DNA of 10,906 nt from Flavobacterium psychrophilum (lineage in GTDB: Bacteria; Bacteroidota; Bacteroidia; Flavobacteriales; Flavobacteriaceae). Positions within the stretch are counted from its first letter, which is position 1, and the number at the start of each line of letters is the position of its first letter. The notes below the pieces were generated by a model that worked only from the letters and a program-made list of their open reading frames with translations, searched no databases and was not told the DNA's origin. This document shows, one piece after another, positions 1 through 6,071 of this stretch. The position numbers were made by a program, and so were the translations under genes. The DNA lies in the NCBI GenBank assembly GCA_945872245.1, contig CAMBZB010000051.1, positions 1 to 10,906 of the forward strand. The letters are read 5' to 3'.

Positions 1-186
1 ACTGTCAATATTCATTGGGTTGATGCCAATGTGTTTCAGGATTTGTTGTCCCAATTCCGATTGCAATGCCACAAACCGAAACGCGTCTTTCGTATCGTGT
101 TTGATGACAAACTGAACCGCCGAATCGCATAGATTGCAAACGCCGTCAAAGAGGATAATTTTTTTGTTGGGAGGGAGGTTTAGCAT
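1..186 (-). CDS. DCC-family (DUF393, YuxK-like) thiol-disulfide oxidoreductase-like protein, C-terminus cut off by window edge
   Basis: The first 62 codons of a leftward gene are visible, starting at ATG 186-184 and running off the left edge without a stop. The N-terminus reads KKIILFDGVCNLCDSAVQFV. The DGVCNLCD block, with Cys17 and Cys20 in a CxxC arrangement after an Asp-Gly, is the signature of the DCC family, predicted thioredoxin-like proteins of about 130 aa. A family role in thiol-disulfide chemistry is inferred from the CxxC; the true substrate is generally unknown. There is no signal peptide, so it is probably cytoplasmic. It lies downstream of mutS2 on the same strand and may once have been co-transcribed with it, but a repeat-flanked GIY-YIG cassette now separates them. 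The inverted repeat ends only 5 bp before the start codon, so the sequence immediately upstream of this ATG is supplied by the repeat. Confidence 0.85.
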   Translation of the reverse strand, partial: MLNLPPNKKIILFDGVCNLCDSAVQFVIKHDTKDAFRFVALQSELGQQILKHIGINPMNIDS

Positions 187-191
187 GGTTT

Positions 192-216
192 TGTCATTGC
201 GAGGAACGAAGCAATC
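192..216 (+). repeat. Left arm of inverted repeat around the GIY-YIG gene
   Basis: This 25-base arm contains GAGGAACGAAGCAATC and is the reverse complement of 594-617, apart from one extra G (the CGAGG versus CAGG region). From memory, GTCATTGCGAGGAACGAAGC-type sequences are dispersed palindromic repeats seen in many bacterial genomes, including flavobacteria; I could not search for this. Just inside the arm, 224-239 (TTGCTCAACTTCGCTC) partly mirrors the arm again, suggesting a decayed local hairpin. Confidence 0.8.
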
Positions 217-257
217 ACATTTGTTGCTCAACTTCGCTCTTTGTGTTAGTGTGATTA

Positions 258-566
258 TTATTCCGTCATTATATTTTTAATCTCTTCAAATAAATCTTTC
301 CAAGTCGGATTCAAAGATCGAATCAAATTGTTTTTAGATTCTCTCGAGACTGCTTTTAATTGTTTTTCTCTAGCTATTGCATCACCAATCCATTGAAATT
401 GTTCATAGTATACTAGTATATTCAAACTATAACGTGCAAAAAATGAATTTGGGTATCTTGTTTCTTTGTGCTCTATAATTCTTTGTGGAAGATTGGAAGT
501 GACACCAATATAAACTACAGTTTGATATTTATTAGTGATGATATAAATAAATCCGGGTTTCATCAT
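258..566 (-). CDS. Small GIY-YIG domain nuclease (UPF0213/YhbQ-URI type)
   Basis: A 102-aa protein that is almost entirely one GIY-YIG domain. It has FIYII near the start (Tyr8), VYIGVTSNLPQRIIEHK with Tyr19, Gly21 and Arg29, a downstream AIAREKQLK block with Glu67, and a C-terminal NPTWKDL. These are the expected tyrosines, arginine and metal-binding glutamate of the fold, so it looks catalytically intact. Single-domain members of this family are predicted DNA endonucleases of poorly defined role. There are two adjacent start codons (564-566 and 561-563); the second gives MKPGF, a common family start, so the true protein may be 101 aa. No clear Shine-Dalgarno sequence is visible. It has no extra DNA-binding domain, unlike homing endonucleases. 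It sits within inverted repeats between mutS2 and the DCC gene, in the same direction as both. Confidence 0.9.
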   Translation of the reverse strand: MMKPGFIYIITNKYQTVVYIGVTSNLPQRIIEHKETRYPNSFFARYSLNILVYYEQFQWIGDAIAREKQLKAVSRESKNNLIRSLNPTWKDLFEEIKNIMTE

Positions 567-593
567 TTTATTTGTATATAATTGTGTTAGTAA

Positions 594-617
594 GATTGCT
601 TCGTTCCTGCAATGACA
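594..617 (-). repeat. Right arm of inverted repeat around the GIY-YIG gene
   Basis: A 24-base arm containing GATTGCTTCGTTCC, complementary in reverse to 192-216 with one single-base indel. Its outer end is 9 bp from the mutS2 stop codon (TAG, 627-629 on the complementary strand). It could also act as part of a transcript hairpin after mutS2, although no T-run follows it. Confidence 0.8.
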
Positions 618-626
618 TACTGATTA

Positions 627-2792
627 CTATTTCTTGACCGCTTCTACCAATTCCAAAAGATCTAAACTCACTTTCGAAGTGAACATGCCGTAATTCACGG
701 TTGCCTTGTTTTTTTCGATGTTATCGATGCTTCCTACCGCTTTGCCGTCAAACATGCGCACCCGGTCGCCTACTTTCAGAATCGCTTTAGGTTTTATGAT
801 GATGGGTTTTAGTTTCTTTTCCTTTTTGGCGACCCTAATTTGCTCGACTTTGACTTCAATTTCCTTGATGACTTCCTTTTTCTTTTCGACAATCGCCTTA
901 GATTCTTTGGGAGTGGCCTTCTTGCGTTTGGAGTTTTCGATTTCGATGATTTTCAAAAATTCGCCAATCAGGTCTTTCTTGTTTTTGTTGTTGAAATAGT
1001 TCTCGGAAATGGATTCAATCTTTTGCCCAATGTAAATCGTTTTCTGGTTGCTATCATACAATTCTTGGTAACTTTCTAGTTTTTGCTTGATTTTCACGTT
1101 GATGGTTTCCATTTTCTTGCCTTCTTCCCGCGCTTTTATTTCCTCTTCCTTGAGTATTTGCGAGGTTTTTTCCATTTTTGAACGCTCTTTCTGGAGCGTG
1201 GCGATGGTTTTGTCAAAACGCACTTTGCCTACCTCAATTTTCTTTTTCGCTCGATTGATTAAACTGAATGGAATTCCGTTTTTCAAGGCTACTTCAAAGG
1301 TAAACGAACTTCCGGCCTGGCCTAAAACTAGTTTGTACAAGGGTTCCAAGGTTTTTTCGTCGAACAACATGTTGGCATTGATGGCAAAAGGCAATTCGTT
1401 GGCCAGAATCTTGAGGTTCGAATAATGAGTGGTTATGATTCCGAAAGCTTCCCGATGATAAAATTCCTCCAAGAAAATTTCGGCCAAAGCGCCACCCAAT
1501 TCCGGATCGGAACCCGTACCAAATTCATCAATCAGGAACATGGTTTTTCTTTTGCATTTCTTCAGAAAGTAGTTCATGTTTTTAAGTCGGTAACTGTAGG
1601 TACTCAAATGATTTTCAATAGACTGGTTGTCGCCGATATCCGTTAGGATTCTGTCAAACAAAAAGGTTTCACTGCGTTCGTGAACTGGAATCAACATTCC
1701 AGATTGCAACATCAATTGCAGCAGTCCAACAGTCTTCAAAGAGATCGTTTTTCCTCCGGCATTGGGCCCAGAAATCACGATGATTCGGGTTTCCTGATTC
1801 AGTTCAAAAGTTTGGGGATGCGTGATTTCGTTTTTCTGCTTGTTGTTCAAATACAAAATAGGGTGGAAGGCATCTCGGAAATACAATCTTCTATTTTCTG
1901 TTATCGTCGGTAAAATCGCATTGATTCGGTTGGCATATTTCGCTTTGGCGGCTATCACATCAATGTCACTCAGAAAATTCTGGTATTGGATCAGCAAGGG
2001 CAAGAAAGGCCGTATTTGGTTGGACAATTGCTTGAGGATTCGGGTGATTTCTTCTTTTTCCTCGTATTCTAAATTGCTCAGTTCGCGGGAATATTTCAGG
2101 GTTATTTCGGGTTCGATATAGGCGATGCTTCCCGTCTTGGAACTGCCCAGAATAGAACCTTTCACCTTGCGGCGGTACATAGCCAACACTGCCAAAACCC
2201 TGCGGTTTTGCACAAAACTTTCCCTGATGTCGTCTAGATAGCCTAGTGAATTGTATTGGGTCAAAGCCACTCCAAAACTTTGGTTCACCTTACCGCGAAC
2301 GGTGTTCATTTCTCGACGAATATGCAACAAATCGGGCGAGGCGTTGTCTTTAATCTCACCGTATTTATCGACTACGGCATCAATCAGGAGGATGAGTTCC
2401 TTGGTGATTTGCACTTCCGAAGCCTTCGCATTCAAATAAGGGTAATAATCCTCAAACTTCTTCAGATAATTCAAAAGAAAATTCGTGGTTTCGGATAGGG
2501 TGGCGATTTTCCGGAAACTGCCCACTTCCAGAAAACTGTCTTCTATGGCTAAGAACTTGATTTCATAGGTAATGGCATCAAAGCCGTGGTTGGGAATAGC
2601 ATTGTTATTTTGGAAAGAAGAAACGTATTCGGTCGTTTGCATCAGTGCCTTCATCAAGGTTTCCTTGTCTTTGAAAGGCGCAATTTCCAGTGCTTTTTGC
2701 TTGCCGATGTCGGTATTGCAAATCGCCGAAATCGTTTCCAGAACGGTGGGGAATTGTAGGTCTTGTAATGTTTTTTCGGTAATGGATATCAT
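627..2792 (-). CDS. mutS2: MutS2-family ATPase without a C-terminal Smr domain
   Basis: A 721-aa MutS2-type protein. The N-terminal half (about 1-310) is the helical core/lever region. The ABC-type ATPase follows, with Walker A GPNAGGKT at 342-349 and Walker B MFLIDEF at 418-424, followed by GTGSDPELGGALAE. Residues about 510-670 are lysine/glutamate-rich and probably coiled coil, ending in a very basic stretch. The last 50 or so residues (LKVGDRVRMFDGKAVGSIDN onward) resemble a small KOW-like beta-barrel. Family members bind branched DNA or collided ribosomes; canonical Bacillus MutS2 is about 785 aa and ends in a Smr nuclease domain. No Smr motifs are present here, and the protein stops soon after the KOW-like part. 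The reading frame is intact, so this looks like a lineage form rather than a broken gene. It is divergent from ung, which suggests a DNA-maintenance neighbourhood. Confidence 0.95.
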   Translation of the reverse strand: MISITEKTLQDLQFPTVLETISAICNTDIGKQKALEIAPFKDKETLMKALMQTTEYVSSFQNNNAIPNHGFDAITYEIKFLAIEDSFLEVGSFRKIATLSETTNFLLNYLKKFEDYYPYLNAKASEVQITKELILLIDAVVDKYGEIKDNASPDLLHIRREMNTVRGKVNQSFGVALTQYNSLGYLDDIRESFVQNRRVLAVLAMYRRKVKGSILGSSKTGSIAYIEPEITLKYSRELSNLEYEEKEEITRILKQLSNQIRPFLPLLIQYQNFLSDIDVIAAKAKYANRINAILPTITENRRLYFRDAFHPILYLNNKQKNEITHPQTFELNQETRIIVISGPNAGGKTISLKTVGLLQLMLQSGMLIPVHERSETFLFDRILTDIGDNQSIENHLSTYSYRLKNMNYFLKKCKRKTMFLIDEFGTGSDPELGGALAEIFLEEFYHREAFGIITTHYSNLKILANELPFAINANMLFDEKTLEPLYKLVLGQAGSSFTFEVALKNGIPFSLINRAKKKIEVGKVRFDKTIATLQKERSKMEKTSQILKEEEIKAREEGKKMETINVKIKQKLESYQELYDSNQKTIYIGQKIESISENYFNNKNKKDLIGEFLKIIEIENSKRKKATPKESKAIVEKKKEVIKEIEVKVEQIRVAKKEKKLKPIIIKPKAILKVGDRVRMFDGKAVGSIDNIEKNKATVNYGMFTSKVSLDLLELVEAVKK

Positions 2793-2808
2793 TTTCGTGT
2801 CAAAAGTC

Positions 2809-2816
2809 CAAAGTTA
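2809..2816 (-). promoter_or_regulatory. Possible mutS2 promoter -7 box (TAACTTTG)
   Basis: On the leftward strand TAACTTTG matches the Bacteroidota -7 consensus TAnnTTTG exactly and ends 16 bases before the mutS2 ATG. The upstream TTG (2830-2832) is only 13 bases away, which is closer than the usual -33 spacing, and the implied leader would be very short. The area is also rich in AAAGTC-like repeats, so the match could be chance. Confidence 0.3.
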
Positions 2817-2893
2817 CAAAGTAAAAAGTCAAAAACTATTTTCTTGGCGTAGTTTGCGAAAACTTTACGAACTTTGGCCTATAAAATATTTAT

Positions 2894-3562
2894 ATGCATC
2901 CCCAATTTCATCCTTCTTGGCAGCATTTTTTAGCAGACGAAATCCAGCAACCCTATTTCAAGGAGTTGATGCTGGAGGTCGATGACGAATACCAAAATCA
3001 TATTTGTTTCCCTCCAAAGGAATTGCTATTCGCTGCTTTCGACCATTGTCATTTCGAGGATTTGAAAGTTGTTATTATAGGTCAAGACCCGTATCACGGA
3101 GTTGGTGAAGCAAACGGTTTGTGTTTTTCGGTAAATGATGGCGTTCGAATTCCTCCTTCCTTACGCAATATTTTTAGGGAATTGAATGATGATTTTGGGA
3201 CTGTTTTTTTGCCTACTTCCGGCAACTTGGAGCATTGGGCAAAACAAGGGGTCTTGCTTTTGAATGCTTCGTTATCGGTTCGAAAAGACAGTCCCAATAG
3301 TCACAAACACTTAAAATGGAATGTTTTCACCGATGCCGTTATCCAGAAAATTTCAGAACAAAAAGAAAATGTGATTTTCCTGCTTTGGGGCAGTTTTGCC
3401 CAAAAGAAAGGTGCTAAAATCGACCGAACCCAGCACCTCGTTCTGAAATCCGGACATCCCTCTCCCATGAGTGCCAATCAGGGAAAATGGTTTGGCAACC
3501 AACATTTTAGTCAAACCAATACCTATCTGAAATCGAAAGGAAAGACTGAAATTGACTGGTAA
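2894..3562 (+). CDS. ung: Uracil-DNA glycosylase, family 1
   Basis: A 222-aa protein of the usual UNG length. It removes uracil from DNA to start base excision repair in the cytoplasm. All the diagnostic motifs are present: the water-activating loop GQDPYHG at 63-69 with catalytic Asp65, the uracil-stacking Phe in LCFSV, Asn124 in LLLNASLSV, and the minor-groove HPSPMS loop with His188. Family members usually have HPSPLS. These positions line up closely with E. coli Asp64, Asn123 and His187. The ATG at 2894 starts MHPQFHPSWQ, matching the normal N-terminus of the family. It is divergent from mutS2 across 101 bp and converges on the SUI1-domain gene, with a terminator 34 bp after its stop. Confidence 0.97.
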   Translation: MHPQFHPSWQHFLADEIQQPYFKELMLEVDDEYQNHICFPPKELLFAAFDHCHFEDLKVVIIGQDPYHGVGEANGLCFSVNDGVRIPPSLRNIFRELNDDFGTVFLPTSGNLEHWAKQGVLLLNASLSVRKDSPNSHKHLKWNVFTDAVIQKISEQKENVIFLLWGSFAQKKGAKIDRTQHLVLKSGHPSPMSANQGKWFGNQHFSQTNTYLKSKGKTEIDW

Positions 3563-3595
3563 ACGAAAACCCTCATGCGTTTGGTCTTGGCATAC

Positions 3596-3627
3596 AAAAA
3601 AAGCCCTCTACAAAATGTGAAGGGCTT
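3596..3627. terminator. Rho-independent terminator between ung and the SUI1-domain gene, probably bidirectional
   Basis: A stem of AAGCCCT (3601-3607) and AGGGCTT (3621-3627) encloses a 13-nt loop. Read leftward, the stem is followed by an uninterrupted run of T (complement of 3596-3602), a strong terminator for transcripts coming from the SUI1-domain gene. Read rightward the tail is CTTATA, weaker but still placed just after the ung stop. Confidence 0.75.
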
Positions 3628-3696
3628 CTTATAACCATTACTTTGATCTATTATTTTCGGTTCTACCTGAAATGTAGTGAAAGTTATTTTTTTTCG

Positions 3697-3765
3697 AACC
3701 ATTAAGTAAGTTAAGTATCATTAAGTAAACGCCAAAACTTAATTAGCTTATTTTTCTTAATGGTT
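3697..3765. repeat. AT-rich repeat patch with TTAAGTA copies and an inverted repeat
   Basis: AACCATTAAG (3697-3706) is perfectly inverted at 3756-3765 (CTTAATGGTT). Between them CATTAAGTAA occurs at 3700-3709 and 3719-3728, with a further TTAAGTA at 3711-3717. No gene fits here. It may be a decayed or dispersed intergenic element; I cannot tell whether copies exist elsewhere. Confidence 0.55.
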
Positions 3766-3780
3766 AAAATCCCCCACTGT

Positions 3781-3896
3781 GCAAAGTCTCCGACTTTGAC
3801 AATGTGTTTGTCAGTCTTTGACTGAAAAAAATTAAATAGCACAAAACTAAATCGGTTAAAAACCGAAAGACCCTACCTTAAAGTCGGAGACTTTGC
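3781..3896. repeat. REP-like structured element: four hairpins with 3-nt loops inside a 17-bp inverted repeat
   Basis: The outer arms GCAAAGTCTCCGACTTT (3781-3797) and AAAGTCGGAGACTTTGC (3880-3896) are exact reverse complements, and each arm is itself a hairpin with a 6-7 bp stem and a 3-nt loop. Between them are TCAGTC-TTT-GACTGA (3811-3825) and TCGGTT-AAA-AACCGA (3852-3866), again 6-bp stems with 3-nt loops. There is no coding potential. The pattern resembles REP/BIME or MITE elements mobilised in trans. It may instead work as RNA structure in the 3' region of the leftward SUI1-domain transcript, since the clear terminator lies beyond it at about 3600. Confidence 0.75.
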
Positions 3897-4009
3897 GGAG
3901 CGAAGGCTTGGGATGGGATATTTTGTCTTTTTTACCGAAAAAAACTAAGGGTTTCATAAAGTATAAAGCTTCTATTTATTATTTTTAATCTGAATACTGC
4001 AAACTGATT

Positions 4010-4339
4010 TTACCCACCCACACGCTTTACCTTAAACCCTTTTTCTTTTAGGAGTTGCATAATTTTATCGCGGTAATCCCCTTGAATGATGATGGCATCG
4101 TCTTTGAAAGTCCCGCCCACACTCAACTTGGTTTTGATTTCTTTGGCCAGCATTTTAAAATCGGCATCCGTGCCTTCATACCCCTCGATGAGGGTAGTGG
4201 CTTTTCCTTTACGCTTTTCGTATTTGCAAATTAAGGGTTCCTTTTGGATGAAAAGCAGCTGGTCTTCTTCTAGAAATTCCTCAGGTTCCGATTCGATGTG
4301 GTCTGGAAATAAATTTTTTAGTTGGTCGTGTAAATCCAT
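4010..4339 (-). CDS. SUI1-domain protein (bacterial eIF1-like, YciH family)
   Basis: A 109-aa protein. The first 30 or so residues are acidic and variable; the rest is a SUI1/eIF1 domain. Diagnostic features are the GGTFKDDAIIIQGDYRDKI block and the C-terminal LLKEKGFKVKRVGG, which match the core GGT-KD-I-IQGD-R and GFK-K-GG pattern. In eukaryotes and archaea the domain monitors start-codon selection on the small ribosomal subunit; E. coli YciH has been reported to affect initiation fidelity and stress translation. A ribosome-related role is therefore likely, but for this protein it is inference. It lies 34 bp downstream of the 514-aa gene on the same strand, so the two are probably co-transcribed. 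Confidence 0.9.
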   Translation of the reverse strand: MDLHDQLKNLFPDHIESEPEEFLEEDQLLFIQKEPLICKYEKRKGKATTLIEGYEGTDADFKMLAKEIKTKLSVGGTFKDDAIIIQGDYRDKIMQLLKEKGFKVKRVGG

Positions 4340-4373
4340 TTTTTTTTATATTGGGATGCAGATAAAACCTATT

Positions 4374-5918
4374 TTACCGGTTATTCAACTTTGCTTTTTC
4401 CTTGATGATATCGCTGATTTTTCGGTTTTCGATTTTGCTTTCTAGCCAAGAAATGATGTCGAGGTATAAAAAGGCTCGTTTTTCGTATTTGTTTTTTTCC
4501 AATTCGATAAATCGTTCCTTCACTTTGATGAACTCCTTTTTGATGTCGCTAGGATAAATAGAATTCAATTTTTTCAAGAAGCGGATGATTTCCTTTTGCA
4601 CTTCATGCAAATCATTCATTTTTATTAAAAAAGTATAGGTGCTTTTCAGCTGGTTTTCTAAATTGAAATCTTTACCAGATTCGTAATGCGCAATCAAACA
4701 AAGTAGCCGGGCAAAACAAGCCAAATCTTCCCGAACGTAAAGGTTTTTGTTGTTGATGATTTTTTCTAGGTAAAATATACATTCTGTGTATTTTTCGGTG
4801 CCAAAATAGATAGAAGCAATTTTATAGTAAAACAACATTTCATGGTGTTCGTCAAGGTGCTCAGAGTGCAATTTTATCTTTTCTAAAATCTCAGGAATTA
4901 AGTATTCACTTTCGGCAAAAGTACCTTCGAGAATGTGGTAGTTCAACTTGTTGTTGTACAAATATAGGAAGGATAAAGAGGTAATATTGTCATTGACTGG
5001 AAACTGGGGGTCGTTGATGGTGTCCTCTAGCAATTCAAGATATTTTTTGAAATTAGACTTGTACTTCAACATAAACAAAGACTCTAATAAGTAATGGTTT
5101 CCTTTCAAGAAAAAAACTGGATTGAGATAAATCATGTTGGGATTGTCATAAAAAAGAGCCACCCATTTGTGGGAATATTTATAACAGGAAAGAAAGTCTT
5201 GCACTAAAAAACTACGCCAAAGATTGGCATTGTAAAACCAGTATTTTTCCCGAAAACCAAACTTTGTCTCGTCAAGTCTAGAGATATGTTTCTTGAAATA
5301 ATCGTCGATATATTTGTATTCGGCATCACTTTTTACATAGCCTGTTTTCAGCATAATACCATACAATTGCAACGAAAGATTGGATAATTTACTCGAAATG
5401 GTGTTTTTGTAATTCAACTCTTTGGCCTGAACCACCAGTTCGTCGGCGCGTCCCTGAATACTGCGGGTAATATATTGTGATTCGATCAGCTTCTCGAATT
5501 CCACAATTTCATAAGCCATGTATTTCTCATCGTTTTCCAAGGCCTGTAGTTTGGTCTTGTCCAAGATTTTCAAACTTTGCTTGTACAAGCCCTTGTTGTA
5601 TAAAATGGTCGCAAAATCAATTTGTTCCCGTAATTGGTATCGGATGTTTTGGCTAGGAATATTCAATCGGATACTTACCAAAATTTGTTTGTACAAGTAC
5701 GACTTTAGATTGGATAATTGTACTTTCTTGATAACGCCACTTTTCAAAATAATTTTCTCGTCGTAGCCCTCGGATTTGTCCAAAATGTTGAACAATTCGA
5801 TAAACTTTGTATTAGAACTCGTTTCCAGTCGACTAGCAAAAATCTTGAATTGTCTTTTTTCAGATTTTGAAAGAGATTTTATCAGTACAAATAGTGAATC
5901 TTTTTGATGGTTAGCCAT
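4374..5918 (-). CDS. Hypothetical helical-repeat protein, 514 aa
   Basis: I do not recognise a named family. The frame is open for 514 codons with codon use like its neighbours, starting ATG 5918-5916. The protein is rich in Leu, Lys, Tyr, Ile and Asn, with regularly spaced Tyr/Phe/Leu and no Pro- or Gly-rich stretches, which suggests an all-alpha repeat array. TPR-like pieces include LYKQSLKILDKTKLQALEND (roughly 115-135) and KYTECIFYLEKIINN (roughly 375-390). It begins with a basic helix (SLSKSEKRQFKIF, 15-27). There is no signal peptide, membrane segment or obvious catalytic motif, so it is probably a cytoplasmic scaffold. It is upstream of and probably co-transcribed with the SUI1-domain gene, and divergent from leuA across 153 bp. 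No convincing TAnnTTTG box is visible before it. Confidence 0.8.
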   Translation of the reverse strand: MANHQKDSLFVLIKSLSKSEKRQFKIFASRLETSSNTKFIELFNILDKSEGYDEKIILKSGVIKKVQLSNLKSYLYKQILVSIRLNIPSQNIRYQLREQIDFATILYNKGLYKQSLKILDKTKLQALENDEKYMAYEIVEFEKLIESQYITRSIQGRADELVVQAKELNYKNTISSKLSNLSLQLYGIMLKTGYVKSDAEYKYIDDYFKKHISRLDETKFGFREKYWFYNANLWRSFLVQDFLSCYKYSHKWVALFYDNPNMIYLNPVFFLKGNHYLLESLFMLKYKSNFKKYLELLEDTINDPQFPVNDNITSLSFLYLYNNKLNYHILEGTFAESEYLIPEILEKIKLHSEHLDEHHEMLFYYKIASIYFGTEKYTECIFYLEKIINNKNLYVREDLACFARLLCLIAHYESGKDFNLENQLKSTYTFLIKMNDLHEVQKEIIRFLKKLNSIYPSDIKKEFIKVKERFIELEKNKYEKRAFLYLDIISWLESKIENRKISDIIKEKAKLNNR

Positions 5919-6029
5919 TGTAATATATAATGATGTAACGTACTATTAAATAAGGGTTTAAAAAGTTTTTGCTGGCTTTATAAACAGTATAATCGACAAA
6001 AATTAATTTTATGGTATGGTAATAAAATC

Positions 6030-6037
6030 TATTTTTG
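6030..6037 (+). promoter_or_regulatory. Possible leuA operon promoter -7 box (TATTTTTG)
   Basis: TATTTTTG fits TAnnTTTG and lies 34 bp before the leuA ATG, leaving a leader of about 25-28 nt. No clear TTG is seen at the -33 position. The 5919-6071 region shows no leucine-rich leader peptide and no convincing attenuator or T-box structure. Confidence 0.4.
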
Positions 6038-6071
6038 TTCGAAGGTGTGAAATTACATTAAATATTTTAAA

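Larger units (their letters stand above)
192..617 (-). mobile_element. Putative GIY-YIG cassette bounded by inverted repeats
   Basis: Two near-identical sequences in opposite orientation (192-216 and 594-617) enclose a single intact GIY-YIG nuclease gene. The arms differ by one indel over 24/25 bases. Inside them is a direct repeat: 241-256 matches 582-597 at 14 of 16 positions, sharing TTGTGTTAGT exactly. The cassette fills the mutS2-to-DCC gap nearly completely and disrupts neither gene. No transposase is present and I see no convincing target-site duplication outside the arms, so this is not a standard insertion sequence. Calling it mobile is an inference from the inverted-repeat-plus-nuclease layout. 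A simple alternative is a nuclease gene that landed inside, or is flanked by, copies of a dispersed palindromic repeat. Confidence 0.5.
3563..4009. other. 447-bp convergent intergenic region
   Basis: No gene is supported between the ung stop and the SUI1-domain stop. The region holds, in order, the terminator near 3600, the AT-rich repeat patch at 3697-3765 and the REP-like element at 3781-3896. The remaining 3897-4009 is AT-rich with nothing I can identify. Confidence 0.7.

Noticed and set aside
187..626. Target-site duplication outside the inverted repeats
   Set aside because: The flanks (CATGGTTT on the left, TACTGATT on the right) share no convincing direct repeat.
840..1079. Rightward open frames inside mutS2
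   Set aside because: They lie opposite the well-supported mutS2 frame, have compositionally odd Phe-rich products and no recognisable motif.
2572..2985. Rightward frame spanning the mutS2 start, the promoter region and the ung start
   Set aside because: It overlaps two confident genes and the intergenic region, and its product has no recognisable domain.
3700..3896. CRISPR array
   Set aside because: The repeats are inverted hairpins of different sequence, not regularly spaced direct repeats with unique spacers, and no cas gene is nearby.
5919..6071. Possible leader-peptide attenuator or T-box before leuA
   Set aside because: The only short frame with ATG is ATG GTA TGG TAA, with no leucine/valine/isoleucine run, and no terminator-antiterminator pair is visible.
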